In this document: positions 17,875-27,386 of the stretch, one piece after another
How positions within the stretch are numbered: position 1 is the stretch's first letter
Layout: every line of letters begins with the position of its first letter
Origin: Clostridia bacterium
GTDB taxonomy: Bacteria; Bacillota; Clostridia; Christensenellales; CAG-138
Assembly (NCBI GenBank): GCA_030526425.1
Contig: JAUNCT010000008.1
Coordinates: forward strand, 1 to 64,000
Direction: 5' to 3'
DNA length: 64,000 nucleotides
Translations under genes and position numbers: made by a program
Notes under the pieces: model-generated
Database searches by the model: none
Told to the model about the DNA's origin: nothing
Seen by the model: only the letters and a program-made list of their open reading frames with translations

Positions 17875-18947
17875 GAATGAAGAAACAAACCGGCTCCGGC
17901 TTCGGGAACGCGCTCCGGCAGCTGACCGTGCCGCTCGTCGCCATCGCGATCCTCATCGTGTTCAACCTCATCCGCGACCCCGCGTTCTTCTCGGTGACGA
18001 CGACCGTCAACAACACCGGGCGCACGGTGCTCGCGGGCAACCTCATCAGCATCATCAACGGCGCTTCCGAGCTCGCCATCCTCGCCATGGGTATGACGCT
18101 CGTGACCGCTGCCAGCGGCGGACAGGACATCGCCGTCGGCGCGACGGCGGCCGTTTGCGGTTCCGTGTTCGTGAAGGTGCTCTCCTCGGGCGCTTCGATC
18201 ACGGGTCTGTCGATCCTCATCGCGGTCGTCGCGTGCATCGCGGCGGGCATGCTCTGCGGCTTGTTCAACGGCACGCTGGTCTCGGTGTTCAAGATCCAGC
18301 CGATGATCGCCACGCTCATCCTCTTCACCTGCGGGCGTTCCATCGCTTACTGGATCAACGGCGGCGCGACGCCGACCGTTTCGAGCCCCATCGTCACGGC
18401 GATCGGCAGCTTCATTCCGGGCGTTCCCGTCCCGACGCCGATCTTCATCGTGATCTTCGTGGGGCTCTGCTTCGGGCTGCTGTTCCGCTTCACGAGCATC
18501 CGGCTGTACATGCAGTCGGTCGGCATCAACCAGCGGGCGGCGCGCCTCAACGGCATTAACCCCGTGGTCATCAAGATGCTGGCGTTCGTGCTGCTCGGCG
18601 TGTGCTGCGCGTTCTCCGGCGTGATCTCGGTGAGCCGTCTCAGCCTCATCAACCACGAAACGATTTTGCTCGAGATCGAGATGGACGCGATCCTCGCGGT
18701 CGCCATCGGCGGCAACTCGCTCGGCGGCGGTAAATTCCGCATGGCGGGCTCGGTCCTCGGCGCGTACGCCATCCAGGCGCTGACCACCACGCTCTACGCG
18801 ATGAAGGTGCCCTCCACGGACATCAAGGCGTACAAGGCGGTCGTCATCATCCTGCTGGTCGTGCTCGGCTCGCCGGTCGTCAAGAAGGCGTTCGCGAACC
18901 TGAAACTCAAGTGGGCGCAGCGCAGCGCAAAGGGGGCGGAAGCATGA
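17871..18947 (+). CDS. Sugar ABC transporter permease 1 (RbsC/YtfT type)
   Basis: 358 aa with about eight to ten membrane segments. Family motifs include ELAILAMGMTLVTAASGGQDIAVG-type and GGNSLGGGKFRMAGSVLGA. It overlaps the ATPase stop by four bases and the next permease start by four bases, so the three are translationally coupled. With the second permease it forms the heterodimeric membrane channel seen in YtfT/YjfF systems. Confidence 0.93.
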   Translation: MRMKKQTGSGFGNALRQLTVPLVAIAILIVFNLIRDPAFFSVTTTVNNTGRTVLAGNLISIINGASELAILAMGMTLVTAASGGQDIAVGATAAVCGSVFVKVLSSGASITGLSILIAVVACIAAGMLCGLFNGTLVSVFKIQPMIATLILFTCGRSIAYWINGGATPTVSSPIVTAIGSFIPGVPVPTPIFIVIFVGLCFGLLFRFTSIRLYMQSVGINQRAARLNGINPVVIKMLAFVLLGVCCAFSGVISVSRLSLINHETILLEIEMDAILAVAIGGNSLGGGKFRMAGSVLGAYAIQALTTTLYAMKVPSTDIKAYKAVVIILLVVLGSPVVKKAFANLKLKWAQRSAKGAEA

Positions 18948-19984
18948 ACGGCAAAAAGACTTTGCGGCGTGAGCCGCTCACGGACAACGCGCTGCTCATG
19001 GTCATCGCCGTGTGCATCTTCACGGCCATGTACGCCGCGGCGATGCTCTTCCTCGGCGGCGGCTTCCTCCGCGTGCAGCAGTTCTTCAACATCCTCAACG
19101 ACAACGCGGCGCTCATCATCGTCGCGTGCGGTCTCACCGTCGTCATGATTGGCGGCGGCATCGACATCTCGGTCGGCGGCGTCATCGCCCTCGTCGCGAT
19201 GGTCTGCACCGTGTACATGAACACCGAGGGGGCATCGATCCCCGTGGCGGTGCTCATCGCAGTCGGCATCGGTCTCGCATTCGGCGTGGTGCAGGGCACG
19301 CTCGTGTCCTACCTCGGCATCCAGCCGTTCATCGTTTCGCTCGCGGGCATGTTCTTCGCCAGAGGCATGACGACGATCGTTTCCGTCAACCCGCAGAAGG
19401 TCGCCCTGCCGGCGTTCAAGCAGCTCATGGCGACGAAGCTGGAGTTCCCCTTCCTCGGGTACTACGGCAAGAAGGGCAACCTCATCCCGGCGCGCCTCGA
19501 GCTCGGCGTCGTGGTGGCGCTCACGGTGCTCGTCGTGATGGCGTTCGTCCTCAGAAAGACCCGCCTCGGGCGCAACTTCTACGCCGTCGGCGGCAACCCG
19601 AACAGCGCGCTCATGCTCGGCATCAACGTGCGCTTCGCGAAGTTCTGCACCTATGTCATTTCGGGCACGCTCGCGGGCATCGCGGGGTTCGTTCTTCTGA
19701 TGCACACGGGTGCCGGCAACGCGACGAACGCTTCCGGTGCGGAAATGAACGCGATCGCCTCGTCGATCATCGGCGGTACGCTGCTCTCGGGCGGCGTCGG
19801 CAACGTGTTCGGTACCTTCGTCGGCGTGCTCACGCTCGCGACCATCAAGGCGATCGTTCCGGCGTCGGGTCTCACCGAGCCGTGGTGGCAGTCCATCACC
19901 ACCGGCGCGATGCTGTGCCTGTTCATCCTCATGCAGAGCGTCGTGCTCGGCATGCGCGGCAAGGGCAAACGTCAAAAGCAATAA
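18944..19984 (+). CDS. Sugar ABC transporter permease 2 (YjfF type)
   Basis: 346 aa from the ATG at 18944, which overlaps the previous stop (ATGA) and follows GGGGGCGG. It is a polytopic permease with the conserved CGLTVVMIGGGIDISVGG, YLGIQPFIVSLAGMFFARGM and AVGGNPNSALMLGI segments. Two different permeases, rather than one RbsC, is the galactofuranose/arabinose arrangement. A hairpin follows at 19995-20020 and then araA. Confidence 0.93.
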   Translation: MNGKKTLRREPLTDNALLMVIAVCIFTAMYAAAMLFLGGGFLRVQQFFNILNDNAALIIVACGLTVVMIGGGIDISVGGVIALVAMVCTVYMNTEGASIPVAVLIAVGIGLAFGVVQGTLVSYLGIQPFIVSLAGMFFARGMTTIVSVNPQKVALPAFKQLMATKLEFPFLGYYGKKGNLIPARLELGVVVALTVLVVMAFVLRKTRLGRNFYAVGGNPNSALMLGINVRFAKFCTYVISGTLAGIAGFVLLMHTGAGNATNASGAEMNAIASSIIGGTLLSGGVGNVFGTFVGVLTLATIKAIVPASGLTEPWWQSITTGAMLCLFILMQSVVLGMRGKGKRQKQ

Positions 19985-19994
19985 CGGAACCGTT

Positions 19995-20020
19995 GGGGAC
20001 CCGTCTCGTGGATGGGCCCC
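19995..20020 (+). promoter_or_regulatory. Hairpin between permease and araA genes
   Basis: About ten base pairs (GGGG-CCCGTC with GATGGG-CCCC, one bulge) with a TCGTG loop and only a weak T-rich tail. It is a possible leaky terminator separating transport from catabolic genes. Confidence 0.45.
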
Positions 20021-20128
20021 CGGACGCCGTTCTTTCTGTTCCCTTTGCGGGAAGAAAGGCGTAAAATACACAAGGGGGAAGCACAACGCATTCTTGATTT
20101 CCGTGAACAAGGAAGGAGTTTTTTCAAA

Positions 20129-21601
20129 ATGAGCAAGTATGAATTCTGGTTTGTGGTCGGCAGTCAGTTCCTGTACGGGGAAGAAGTGCTGAAGACCGTC
20201 GAAACGAGAGCACGCGAGATGGCGGCGGAGCTGTCCGAGGTTTTGCCGTATCCGCTCGTATACAAGGTGACCGCCAAAACGAACAAGGAGATCACCGATG
20301 TCATCAAGGAAGCGAACTACCGCGACGAGTGCGCCGGTATCGTGACCTGGTGCCATACCTTCAGCCCCTCGAAGATGTGGATCAACGGCTTCGCCTCGCT
20401 GCAGAAGCCTTACTGCCACTTTGCGACGCAGTACGGCATCGAGATCCCGAACGAGGAGATCGACATGGATTACATGAACCTGAACCAGGCCGCCCACGGC
20501 GACCGCGAGCACGCCTTCATCGGCGCGCGCCTGCGCATGCCGCGCAAGATCATCGCAGGGCACTGGCAGGATGAGAAGGTCCGGGAGCGCCTCGGCACCT
20601 GGATGCGCGTCGCCGTCGGCGCGGCGGTCTCCAAGTCCCTCAAGGTCATGCGCTTCGGCGACAACATGCGCGAAGTCGCCGTCACCGAGGGCGATAAGGT
20701 CGAAACGCAGATCAAGCTCGGCTGGCAGGTCAACACCTGGGCGGTCGGCGACCTCGTGAAGGAAATGGCGAAGGTCACCGAAGCCGAGATCGACGCGCTC
20801 GTCGCCGAATACGAAGCGAACTACGACATCGCGACCGACAACCTCGCAGCCATCCGCTATCAGGCGAAGGAAGAGATCGCCATGAAGAAGATGCTCGACG
20901 CCGAAGGCGCGATGGCGTTCTCCAACACCTTCCAGGATCTGTACGGCATGGAGCAGCTGCCGGGTCTCGCGAGCCAGCACCTCATGGCGCAGGGCTACGG
21001 CTACGGCGGCGAGGGCGACTGGAAGGTCGCCGCGATGACTGCGATCCTCAAATCCATGGGCGAGGGCGGCAACGGCGCTTCCGCGTTCATGGAAGACTAC
21101 ACCTACCACCTCGTCAAGGGCGAAGAATACTCCCTCGGCGCGCACATGCTCGAGGTCTGCCCGTCCCTCGCGGCGGACAAGCCCCGCATCGAGACCCACC
21201 ATCTGGGCATCGGCATGAACGAGAAGGACCCCGCCCGCCTCGTGTTCGAAGGCAAGGCAGGCCCCGCGATCGTCGTGAGCCTCATCGACATGGGCGGACG
21301 CATGCGCCTCATCTGCCAGGATATCGAGTGCGTGAAGCCCATCATGCCCATGCCGAACCTGCCCGTCGCCCGCGTCATGTGGCGCGCCCTGCCGGACCTC
21401 ACCACGGGTCTCGAGTGCTGGGCACTCTGCGGCGGCGCGCACCACACGGTGCTCTCCTACGACGTCACCGCCGAAATGATGCGCGACTGGGCCCGCATGA
21501 TGGACATCGAGTTCGTGCACATCGGCAAGGACACCACGCCCGAGAAGCTCGAAGAGGAGCTCATGATCAAGGACATCGCGTGGAAGCTCAAGGGCATCTG
21601 A
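20129..21601 (+). CDS. araA: L-arabinose isomerase
   Basis: 490 aa, close to the usual 495-500. The ATG at 20129 is chosen from the AAGGAAGGAG upstream and the standard opening KYEFWFVVGSQFLYGEE. Conserved elements include CAGIVTWCHTFSPSKMWI, FATQYG, MRFGDNMREVAVTEGDK and GYGYGGEGDWK, plus catalytic Glu/His residues in EDYTYHL and HLGIG. It converts L-arabinose to L-ribulose in the cytosol. The kinase and araD genes follow. Confidence 0.97.
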   Translation: MSKYEFWFVVGSQFLYGEEVLKTVETRAREMAAELSEVLPYPLVYKVTAKTNKEITDVIKEANYRDECAGIVTWCHTFSPSKMWINGFASLQKPYCHFATQYGIEIPNEEIDMDYMNLNQAAHGDREHAFIGARLRMPRKIIAGHWQDEKVRERLGTWMRVAVGAAVSKSLKVMRFGDNMREVAVTEGDKVETQIKLGWQVNTWAVGDLVKEMAKVTEAEIDALVAEYEANYDIATDNLAAIRYQAKEEIAMKKMLDAEGAMAFSNTFQDLYGMEQLPGLASQHLMAQGYGYGGEGDWKVAAMTAILKSMGEGGNGASAFMEDYTYHLVKGEEYSLGAHMLEVCPSLAADKPRIETHHLGIGMNEKDPARLVFEGKAGPAIVVSLIDMGGRMRLICQDIECVKPIMPMPNLPVARVMWRALPDLTTGLECWALCGGAHHTVLSYDVTAEMMRDWARMMDIEFVHIGKDTTPEKLEEELMIKDIAWKLKGI

Positions 21602-21710
21602 CGACCGCACAACGGAAGGGCGGCGCCCTGCGCACCGCCCCGTGATACAACGGATTCCGGCCGGGTCCCGGCCGGAATCTTTCCTATCAGCGACGGAAAG
21701 AGGAAAAACA

Positions 21711-23279
21711 ATGGACTTTCTGAACACCGCACTGGGCATCGAGCTCGGCTCGACCCGGATCAAAGCCGTTCTCATCGACGAACACCACAAGCCCATCGCC
21801 GCGGGCAGCCATGAGTGGGAGAACCGCCTCGTGAACGGCGTATGGACCTATACCATGGAGGATATCCACACGGGCGTGCAAGCGTGCTACGCCGACCTCA
21901 AGCGGGATATCGAAGAAAAATTCGGCGCGGTGCCCACCGCGTTCGGCGCGGTCGGCATTTCGGGCATGATGCACGGCTACCTGCCCTTCGACGCCGAGGG
22001 CAACGCGCTGACGGAATTCCGCACCTGGCGCAACACCATGACGGGTGCCGCCGCCGCCGAGCTCACCGGGCTGTTCGGTTTCAACATCCCCCAGCGCTGG
22101 AGCGTCGCGCACCTGTATCAGGCGGTGCTCAACGGGGAGGAACACCTGCCGCGCCTCGGTCACATCACGACCGTCGCGGGCTACATCCACGAGCTTTTGA
22201 CCGGCGTTTGCGCCGTGGGCATCGGCGAGGCGAGCGGCATCTTCCCCATCGACAGTGAGAAGCTCGGGTACGACGCGGGCATGATCGCGAAGTTCGACGC
22301 GCGCGTGAAGGAAAAGGGCTATGCGTGGACCGCGGAGCAGGTGTTGCCGAAGGTACTCGTCGCGGGGGAAAACGCGGGGTATCTCACCGAAGCGGGCGCG
22401 AAGTTCCTCGACCCCGCGGGCGATCTCAAGCCCGGCATCCCCTTTGCGCCGCCCGAAGGCGACGCGGGCACCGGCATGGCGGCGACCAACAGCGTCGCGC
22501 CGCGCACGGGCAACGTTTCCGCAGGCACCTCCGACTTTGCGATGATCGTCGTCGAGAAGATGCCCGGCGTGCACCGCGAGATCGACATGGTCACCACGCC
22601 CTCCGGCGCCCCGGTGGCGATGGTCCACTGCAACAACTGCACCAGCGACATCAACGCGTGGGCGAACCTGTTCGCCGAGTTCGCGGCGGCCGCGGGCTGC
22701 AAGGTCGACAAGAACACCCTGTACACGACGCTGTTCAACATCGCCCTCGAAGGCGACCCGGACTGCGGCGGACTCATGAGCTGCAACTACCTTTCGGGCG
22801 AGGGCGTGACCGATTTCGACGACGGTCGCCCCGTGTTCCTGCGCGCGCCGGGCGCGAAGCTCACGCTCGCGAACTTCATGCGCACGCACCTGCTTTCCGC
22901 ACTCGCCACGCTGAAGATCGGTCTCGATATCCTGACCGGGGAGGAGCAGGTCCCGATCGACAAGCTCTACGGGCACGGCGGTTACTTCAAGACCCCCGGC
23001 GTCGGTCAGCGCATGCTGTCCGCGGCGGTCGGCGCGCCCGTTTCCGTGATGGAGACCGCCGGAGAAGGCGGACCGTACGGCATGGCGCTGCTTGCGGGCT
23101 ACATGCTGTGGAAGGAAGAGGGACAGAAGCTCGAAGAGTACCTCGAGCAGAAGGTCTTTGCGGACGCCGTTTCCTCGACGCTCACCGCGGACGAGAAGGA
23201 CATCGCGGGATTTGCCGCCTTCCTCGAAACCTACAAAAAGGCGCTCGCCGTGGAGACTGCGGCGATCGCGGCGATCTGA
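21711..23279 (+). CDS. FGGY-family carbohydrate kinase, likely L-ribulokinase
   Basis: 522 aa from the ATG at 21711, after AAAGAGGAAAA. The actin-like kinase fold is shown by [15 protein letters not shown] (phosphate 1) and [17 protein letters not shown] (phosphate 2). [20 protein letters not shown] and [15 protein letters not shown] cover the adenosine region. It is shorter and different in sequence from classical AraB (about 560 aa), representing a Firmicute branch often found with AraA and AraD. Sitting between araA and araD it almost surely makes L-ribulose 5-phosphate. The araD gene starts 11 bases downstream. Confidence 0.88.
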   Translation: MDFLNTALGIELGSTRIKAVLIDEHHKPIAAGSHEWENRLVNGVWTYTMEDIHTGVQACYADLKRDIEEKFGAVPTAFGAVGISGMMHGYLPFDAEGNALTEFRTWRNTMTGAAAAELTGLFGFNIPQRWSVAHLYQAVLNGEEHLPRLGHITTVAGYIHELLTGVCAVGIGEASGIFPIDSEKLGYDAGMIAKFDARVKEKGYAWTAEQVLPKVLVAGENAGYLTEAGAKFLDPAGDLKPGIPFAPPEGDAGTGMAATNSVAPRTGNVSAGTSDFAMIVVEKMPGVHREIDMVTTPSGAPVAMVHCNNCTSDINAWANLFAEFAAAAGCKVDKNTLYTTLFNIALEGDPDCGGLMSCNYLSGEGVTDFDDGRPVFLRAPGAKLTLANFMRTHLLSALATLKIGLDILTGEEQVPIDKLYGHGGYFKTPGVGQRMLSAAVGAPVSVMETAGEGGPYGMALLAGYMLWKEEGQKLEEYLEQKVFADAVSSTLTADEKDIAGFAAFLETYKKALAVETAAIAAI

Positions 23280-23289
23280 GGGCACGCGC

Positions 23290-23979
23290 ATGCTGGAACA
23301 GCTGAAAGAAACCGTTTGCGCGGCAAACCTCCTGCTGCCGGAGCATCACCTCGTCACCTTCACCTGGGGCAACGTTTCGGGCATCGACCGGGAAACGGGG
23401 CTCGTGGTCATCAAGCCCTCGGGCGTTTCGTACACGAATATGACGGCGGACGATATGGTCGTCGTCGACCTCGAAGGCAAGGTCGTGGAGGGGCACTGGA
23501 AGCCCTCGAGCGACACCGCGACCCATGTGGAGCTGTACAAGGCCTTCCCCGGGTGCGGGGGCATCGTGCACACGCATTCCCGCTGGGCGACCACCTTTGC
23601 GCAGGCGGGCAGGTCCATCCCCGCGATGGGCACCACCCACGGCGATTACTTCTACGGGGACATCCCCTGCACGCGGCGCATGACGCCCGAGGAGATCGCG
23701 GGGGCGTATGAAAAGGAGACCGGCACGGTCATCATCGAGACCTTCAAAGACCTCGACCCCGCGGCGATCCCCGGCGTCGTCGTGCATTCGCACGGTCCCT
23801 TCGCCTGGGGCACGGACGCGATGGACGCCGTGCACAACGCGGTCGTCATGGAAGAGGTCGCCTTCATGGACTGGCACGCCATGATGATGGCGCCGGAACA
23901 CGGGCGCATGCAGCAGGAACTGCTCGACAAGCACTACCTGAGAAAGCACGGCGCGAACGCCTATTACGGGCAGCGCTGA
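23290..23979 (+). CDS. araD: L-ribulose-5-phosphate 4-epimerase
   Basis: 229 aa, normal for AraD. The class II aldolase fold motifs are all present: [32 protein letters not shown], the metal histidines in [10 protein letters not shown] and VVHSHGPF, and [14 protein letters not shown]. It converts L-ribulose 5-phosphate to D-xylulose 5-phosphate, feeding the pentose phosphate or phosphoketolase route. It is the last gene of the arabinose module. A terminator follows. Confidence 0.97.
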   Translation: MLEQLKETVCAANLLLPEHHLVTFTWGNVSGIDRETGLVVIKPSGVSYTNMTADDMVVVDLEGKVVEGHWKPSSDTATHVELYKAFPGCGGIVHTHSRWATTFAQAGRSIPAMGTTHGDYFYGDIPCTRRMTPEEIAGAYEKETGTVIIETFKDLDPAAIPGVVVHSHGPFAWGTDAMDAVHNAVVMEEVAFMDWHAMMMAPEHGRMQQELLDKHYLRKHGANAYYGQR

Positions 23980-23993
23980 ACGGCACAAAACAC

Positions 23994-24025
23994 AAAGGGA
24001 GCCTTCCTTCGGGGGGCTCCTTTTT
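23994..24025 (+). terminator. Terminator of the arabinose module
   Basis: The stem AAAGGGAGCC pairs with GGCTCCTTT with one bulge and is followed by a T-run, 15 bases after the araD stop. Confidence 0.8.
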
Positions 24026-24190
24026 CGTATCCGTTCCCCGGCGGCACGGCACGCAGACCGTGCCTTATTTGTTTTTGTCCCCGCCGAAAGCGCGTATTGA
24101 CACGGATGATTCACGATGATATCATAACGATATCACATAAAGTTGAATGAACGGTCGTAAAAATATTTTCGGAAATCATAGAGAAATCTA

Positions 24191-24218
24191 TTGACAAGCC
24201 CAAAAAAGAGTCTATAAT
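24191..24218 (+). promoter_or_regulatory. Promoter of the TetR-ABC exporter operon
   Basis: TTGACA at 24191-24196, a 16-base spacer, and TATAAT at 24213-24218, both perfect consensus. It sits in locally AT-rich DNA. Confidence 0.85.
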
Positions 24219-24221
24219 ACC

Positions 24222-24268
24222 GTTACATAACAAGTGTTACATAACGAAAGTTACGAAACAAGTGTTAT
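24222..24268 (+). promoter_or_regulatory. Probable TetR operator array
   Basis: GTTACATAAC occurs at 24222-24231 and 24236-24245, spaced by four bases. ACAAGTGTTA recurs at 24230-24239 and 24259-24268. Overlapping inverted halves (TAAC-AAGT-GTTA) are also present. The array starts four bases after the -10 element and ends before the TetR gene, an ideal place for autorepression. Confidence 0.7.
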
Positions 24269-24295
24269 AAAACAATACCGCGGGAGGAGAACAGG

Positions 24296-24955
24296 ATGCC
24301 GCCGAAACCGAAATTCACCGAAGAGGAGATCGTTTCCTGCGCGCTGGAGATCGTACGGGAGAGCGGGATCGACGCCCTTGCGGCGCGCACCGTCGCCAAG
24401 CGCTTGGGCACGACCACGACGCCGATCTTCACGTTCTTTTCCGGCATGGACGAACTGAAGGAAGCCGTGTGCGACCGCGTGCGGAAAATGTTCATCGCCG
24501 AGCTGAAGGAGAGCCTCGGGTACGAGCCGGCGTTCAAAGCCTTCGGGATGCGGTTCATCCGCTTTGCCAAGCACGAGCCGAACCTGTACCGCATCGTCAA
24601 CACGGAGGGCATCGACATCGTCCACCCGGAGCGGTTCCGCGCGGAATTCCGTGAGATCTTCGACCCGATGTGCGGGGAGATCGGGCGTACGTTCGGGCTT
24701 TCGGAACACGACGCCATGAACCTCATGAACCGCATGCTGGTGTTTGCCAACGGCATCGCCGCCTTCGAATCGATCGGGGCGACCGACCTTTCGGATGAGG
24801 AGCTGGGGCCCGTGCTCAGCGAGGTGTGCCTGTCGATGGTGCTGATGTACAAAACGCGCGACGGCTCGATCACACCCCAAATCGCGAACGCGCTCACCAA
24901 CAACCGAGACCGCCTGCCGGTGCCGAAGCGGCGTCCGGCGGAAGGCAACGAATGA
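24296..24955 (+). CDS. TetR family transcriptional repressor
   Basis: 219 aa. The N-terminal DNA-binding domain spans residues 1-60: FTEEEIVSCALEIVRESGID, ARTVAKRLGTTTTPIFTFFSG (helix-turn-helix) and MDELKEAV. The rest is a ligand domain similar to TetR proteins of Firmicute ABC exporters (WHG-like fold). GGGAGGAGAACAGG precedes the start. The repeated GTTACATAAC sites just upstream are likely its operators, so it probably represses itself and the ABC genes that follow. Confidence 0.9.
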   Translation: MPPKPKFTEEEIVSCALEIVRESGIDALAARTVAKRLGTTTTPIFTFFSGMDELKEAVCDRVRKMFIAELKESLGYEPAFKAFGMRFIRFAKHEPNLYRIVNTEGIDIVHPERFRAEFREIFDPMCGEIGRTFGLSEHDAMNLMNRMLVFANGIAAFESIGATDLSDEELGPVLSEVCLSMVLMYKTRDGSITPQIANALTNNRDRLPVPKRRPAEGNE

Positions 24956-25035
24956 GAACACCGCCCCACGGGGTGAAGGACCGAATACAAGAAGAGCCCG
25001 GTGCAAGCGGCGCCGGACGGAAGAAGGAGTATATC

Positions 25036-25749
25036 ATGCTGAAAATCGATCATCTGACCAAGACCTACGGCAACAAAAAAGCGGTGGACGACCTGACGCT
25101 CGAGATCCAACCCGGCGAGATCTTCGGCTTCATCGGGCACAACGGCGCGGGCAAGACCACGACCCTCAAGAGCGTCGCGGGGATCCTCCGTTTCGACAAG
25201 GGCACCATCACCATCGGCAGCACCGATGTCGCGAAGGACCCGATCGCCGCGAAAAAGCAGATCGCCTATATCCCCGACAACCCCGACCTGTACGAGTACA
25301 TGACGGGCATCCAATTCCTCAACTTCATCGCGGACGTGTTCGGCGTCCCCGCCGATGTGCGGCAGGAGCGCATCCGCCGCTATGCGGACATGTTCGAACT
25401 CACAGCCGAACTCGCGCAGCCGGTTTCCGCCTACTCCCACGGCATGAAGCAGAAGCTCGCGATCGTTTCCGCGTGGATCCACGCGCCGAAGCTCATCCTC
25501 ATGGACGAGCCCTTCGTCGGTCTCGACCCGAAGGCGGCGTTCACCCTGAAGGGACTCATGCGCGAGGCCTGCGACAACGGCGCGGCGATCTTCTTCTCGA
25601 CCCACGTGCTCGAGGTCGCCGAAAAGCTGTGTGACAAGGTCGCCATCATCAAGGGCGGCAAGCTCATCCGCTCCGGAACGATGGAGGAGGTCCGCGGCGA
25701 CGAATCGCTCGAACAGGTCTTCCTCGAGCTGGCGGACAGCGAGGCGTAA
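25036..25749 (+). CDS. ABC transporter ATP-binding protein
   Basis: 237 aa from the ATG at 25036 after AAGAAGGAG. Walker A is GHNGAGKTT near residue 38, the signature region AYSHGMKQKLAIVSA, and Walker B LILMDEPFVGLD. The signature (SHGMKQK) is the variant usual in ABC-2 type exporters. It pairs with the large permease encoded 18 bases downstream. The substrate is unknown. TetR control suggests a drug, bile-type compound or peptide. Confidence 0.93.
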   Translation: MLKIDHLTKTYGNKKAVDDLTLEIQPGEIFGFIGHNGAGKTTTLKSVAGILRFDKGTITIGSTDVAKDPIAAKKQIAYIPDNPDLYEYMTGIQFLNFIADVFGVPADVRQERIRRYADMFELTAELAQPVSAYSHGMKQKLAIVSAWIHAPKLILMDEPFVGLDPKAAFTLKGLMREACDNGAAIFFSTHVLEVAEKLCDKVAIIKGGKLIRSGTMEEVRGDESLEQVFLELADSEA

Positions 25750-25767
25750 GGCCGGAAAGGCAACCTT

Positions 25768-27366
25768 ATGTGGAAAGCGTTACTCAAAAAACAGTTCCTC
25801 GAACTGAACACCTTTTATTTCACCAACCGCAAGACCGGTGAGCGCCGCAGCAAAAAAGGCACCGCCGCCATGGTCGCGCTGTACGCGCTGCTGTTCGGCG
25901 TGGTCGGGTTCGCGTTTTACGGGATGTCGATGGGGATGACGGGGCTGCTCGAATCCGGGCTCTCGTGGCTGTACTTCGTGGTGATGGGCGTGATGGCGAT
26001 CTTCTTCGGCGTGTTCGGCAGCGTGTTCAACACCTACGCCTCGCTCTACCGCGCGAAGGACAACGAGATGCTGCTGGCGATGCCCATCCCCCCGCGGGCG
26101 ATTTTGTTCACCCGCATGCTCGGCGTGATGTCCATGGCGCTCCTCTACAGCGGGCTCGTGTGGATCCCCGCCTGCATCCGTTACTGGATCTTCAAGGGCG
26201 GCGCCGCGGCGGTGCTGAACCCCGTGCTGCTGCTCTTCGTGAACACGCTGCTCGTCACGGCGCTGACCTGCCTGCTCGGCTGGGTCGTCGCGATCGTCGC
26301 CGGGAAGTTCAAAAACACGAAGATCCTCACGATGGTGCTGACGATGGCGTTCTTCGGTCTGTACTACTACGCCAGCTTCAACCTGCAGAAGATCATGAAC
26401 CTGCTCGTCGCGAGCGGCGACCGTCTCGCGGAGACCCTGAAGGTGAGCGCGCCCCCGCTGTATGCGCTGGGCGTCGCGGCGAACGGCAACGGCAAGGCGA
26501 TGCTGCTCTATTCCGCCTGCGCGGTCGCGGTGTTCGTGCTGTGCCTGCTGCTGATGGCGAAGAATTTCGTCCGCATCGTGACGAGCTCCGGCACGGTCGC
26601 GAAAACGAAGTACATCGAACGCCGCGCGGAGCAGAAGAGCCCCGCGAAGGCGCTGTTCCTCCGCGAACTCAAGGTCTTCACCTCCTCCACGACCCGCATG
26701 ATGAACAGCGGTCTCGGGCTGCTGATCCTCCCGGTGGTCGGCGTCGTCGCGCTGGTGAAGCGCGGGCTGCTCGCCGAGGTCATGGTGCTGCTGCGCACGG
26801 AAATGCCCGACCTTGCGGGGCTCGTCCCCGGGATGGTGGCGCTGGTGCTCATGCTCATCGTGACGACGAACGCCATCTCCGCGCCCTCCGTTTCGCTCGA
26901 GGGCAAGAACCTGTGGCTCATCCGCTCGCTGCCCGTCGACGCGGCGGCGGTGCTCAAGGCGAAGGTGCGCCTGCATGTGGCGCTGAACATCCTCCCGCTG
27001 GTCGTGAGCGCGGTGCTCGTTTCGCTGGCGTTCGGGCTGGAGATCGCGGAAACGGTCATGATCGTGCTGACGGTCACGGCGTATATGTGCTTCTTCGGTG
27101 TGTTCGGCGTAACGCTCGACCTGGCGCGCCCGAACCTCAACTGGACCAATGAGGTCGTGCCGATCAAGCAGGGCTTTGCGATCACCGTCGCGCTGTTCGG
27201 CGGCTGGGGCATCGTGCTCGCCATCGGTGCCGCGGGATACTTCCTCCGAAGCCTCGTCGACCCGCAGTCGATGCTCATCGCGGTGTTCGTGCTGCTCGTC
27301 GTTGCGACGCGGTTGCTGCGTGCGCGCCTCTACACCAAGGGCGCGGAGCGCTTCGATACCCTGTGA
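25768..27366 (+). CDS. ABC exporter permease
   Basis: 532 aa with roughly ten to twelve membrane segments spread over the whole length and a cytoplasmic opening rich in charged residues (FTNRKTGERRSKKGT). It resembles the large putative ABC exporter permeases that pair with a single ATPase in Clostridia. MLLAMPIPPRAILFTRMLGV and FLRELKVFTSSTTRMMNSG are typical cytoplasmic coupling stretches. The ATPase gene is immediately upstream. The cargo cannot be inferred. Confidence 0.85.
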   Translation: MWKALLKKQFLELNTFYFTNRKTGERRSKKGTAAMVALYALLFGVVGFAFYGMSMGMTGLLESGLSWLYFVVMGVMAIFFGVFGSVFNTYASLYRAKDNEMLLAMPIPPRAILFTRMLGVMSMALLYSGLVWIPACIRYWIFKGGAAAVLNPVLLLFVNTLLVTALTCLLGWVVAIVAGKFKNTKILTMVLTMAFFGLYYYASFNLQKIMNLLVASGDRLAETLKVSAPPLYALGVAANGNGKAMLLYSACAVAVFVLCLLLMAKNFVRIVTSSGTVAKTKYIERRAEQKSPAKALFLRELKVFTSSTTRMMNSGLGLLILPVVGVVALVKRGLLAEVMVLLRTEMPDLAGLVPGMVALVLMLIVTTNAISAPSVSLEGKNLWLIRSLPVDAAAVLKAKVRLHVALNILPLVVSAVLVSLAFGLEIAETVMIVLTVTAYMCFFGVFGVTLDLARPNLNWTNEVVPIKQGFAITVALFGGWGIVLAIGAAGYFLRSLVDPQSMLIAVFVLLVVATRLLRARLYTKGAERFDTL

Positions 27367-27386
27367 CGAAAGAAAGGGCTCAAGGC

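Noticed and set aside
18794-21796. A 1000-codon open frame on the minus strand opposite the arabinose genes
   Set aside because: It lies opposite permease, araA and kinase genes with clear family motifs. Long antisense frames are expected in GC-rich coding DNA. The translation has no family features.
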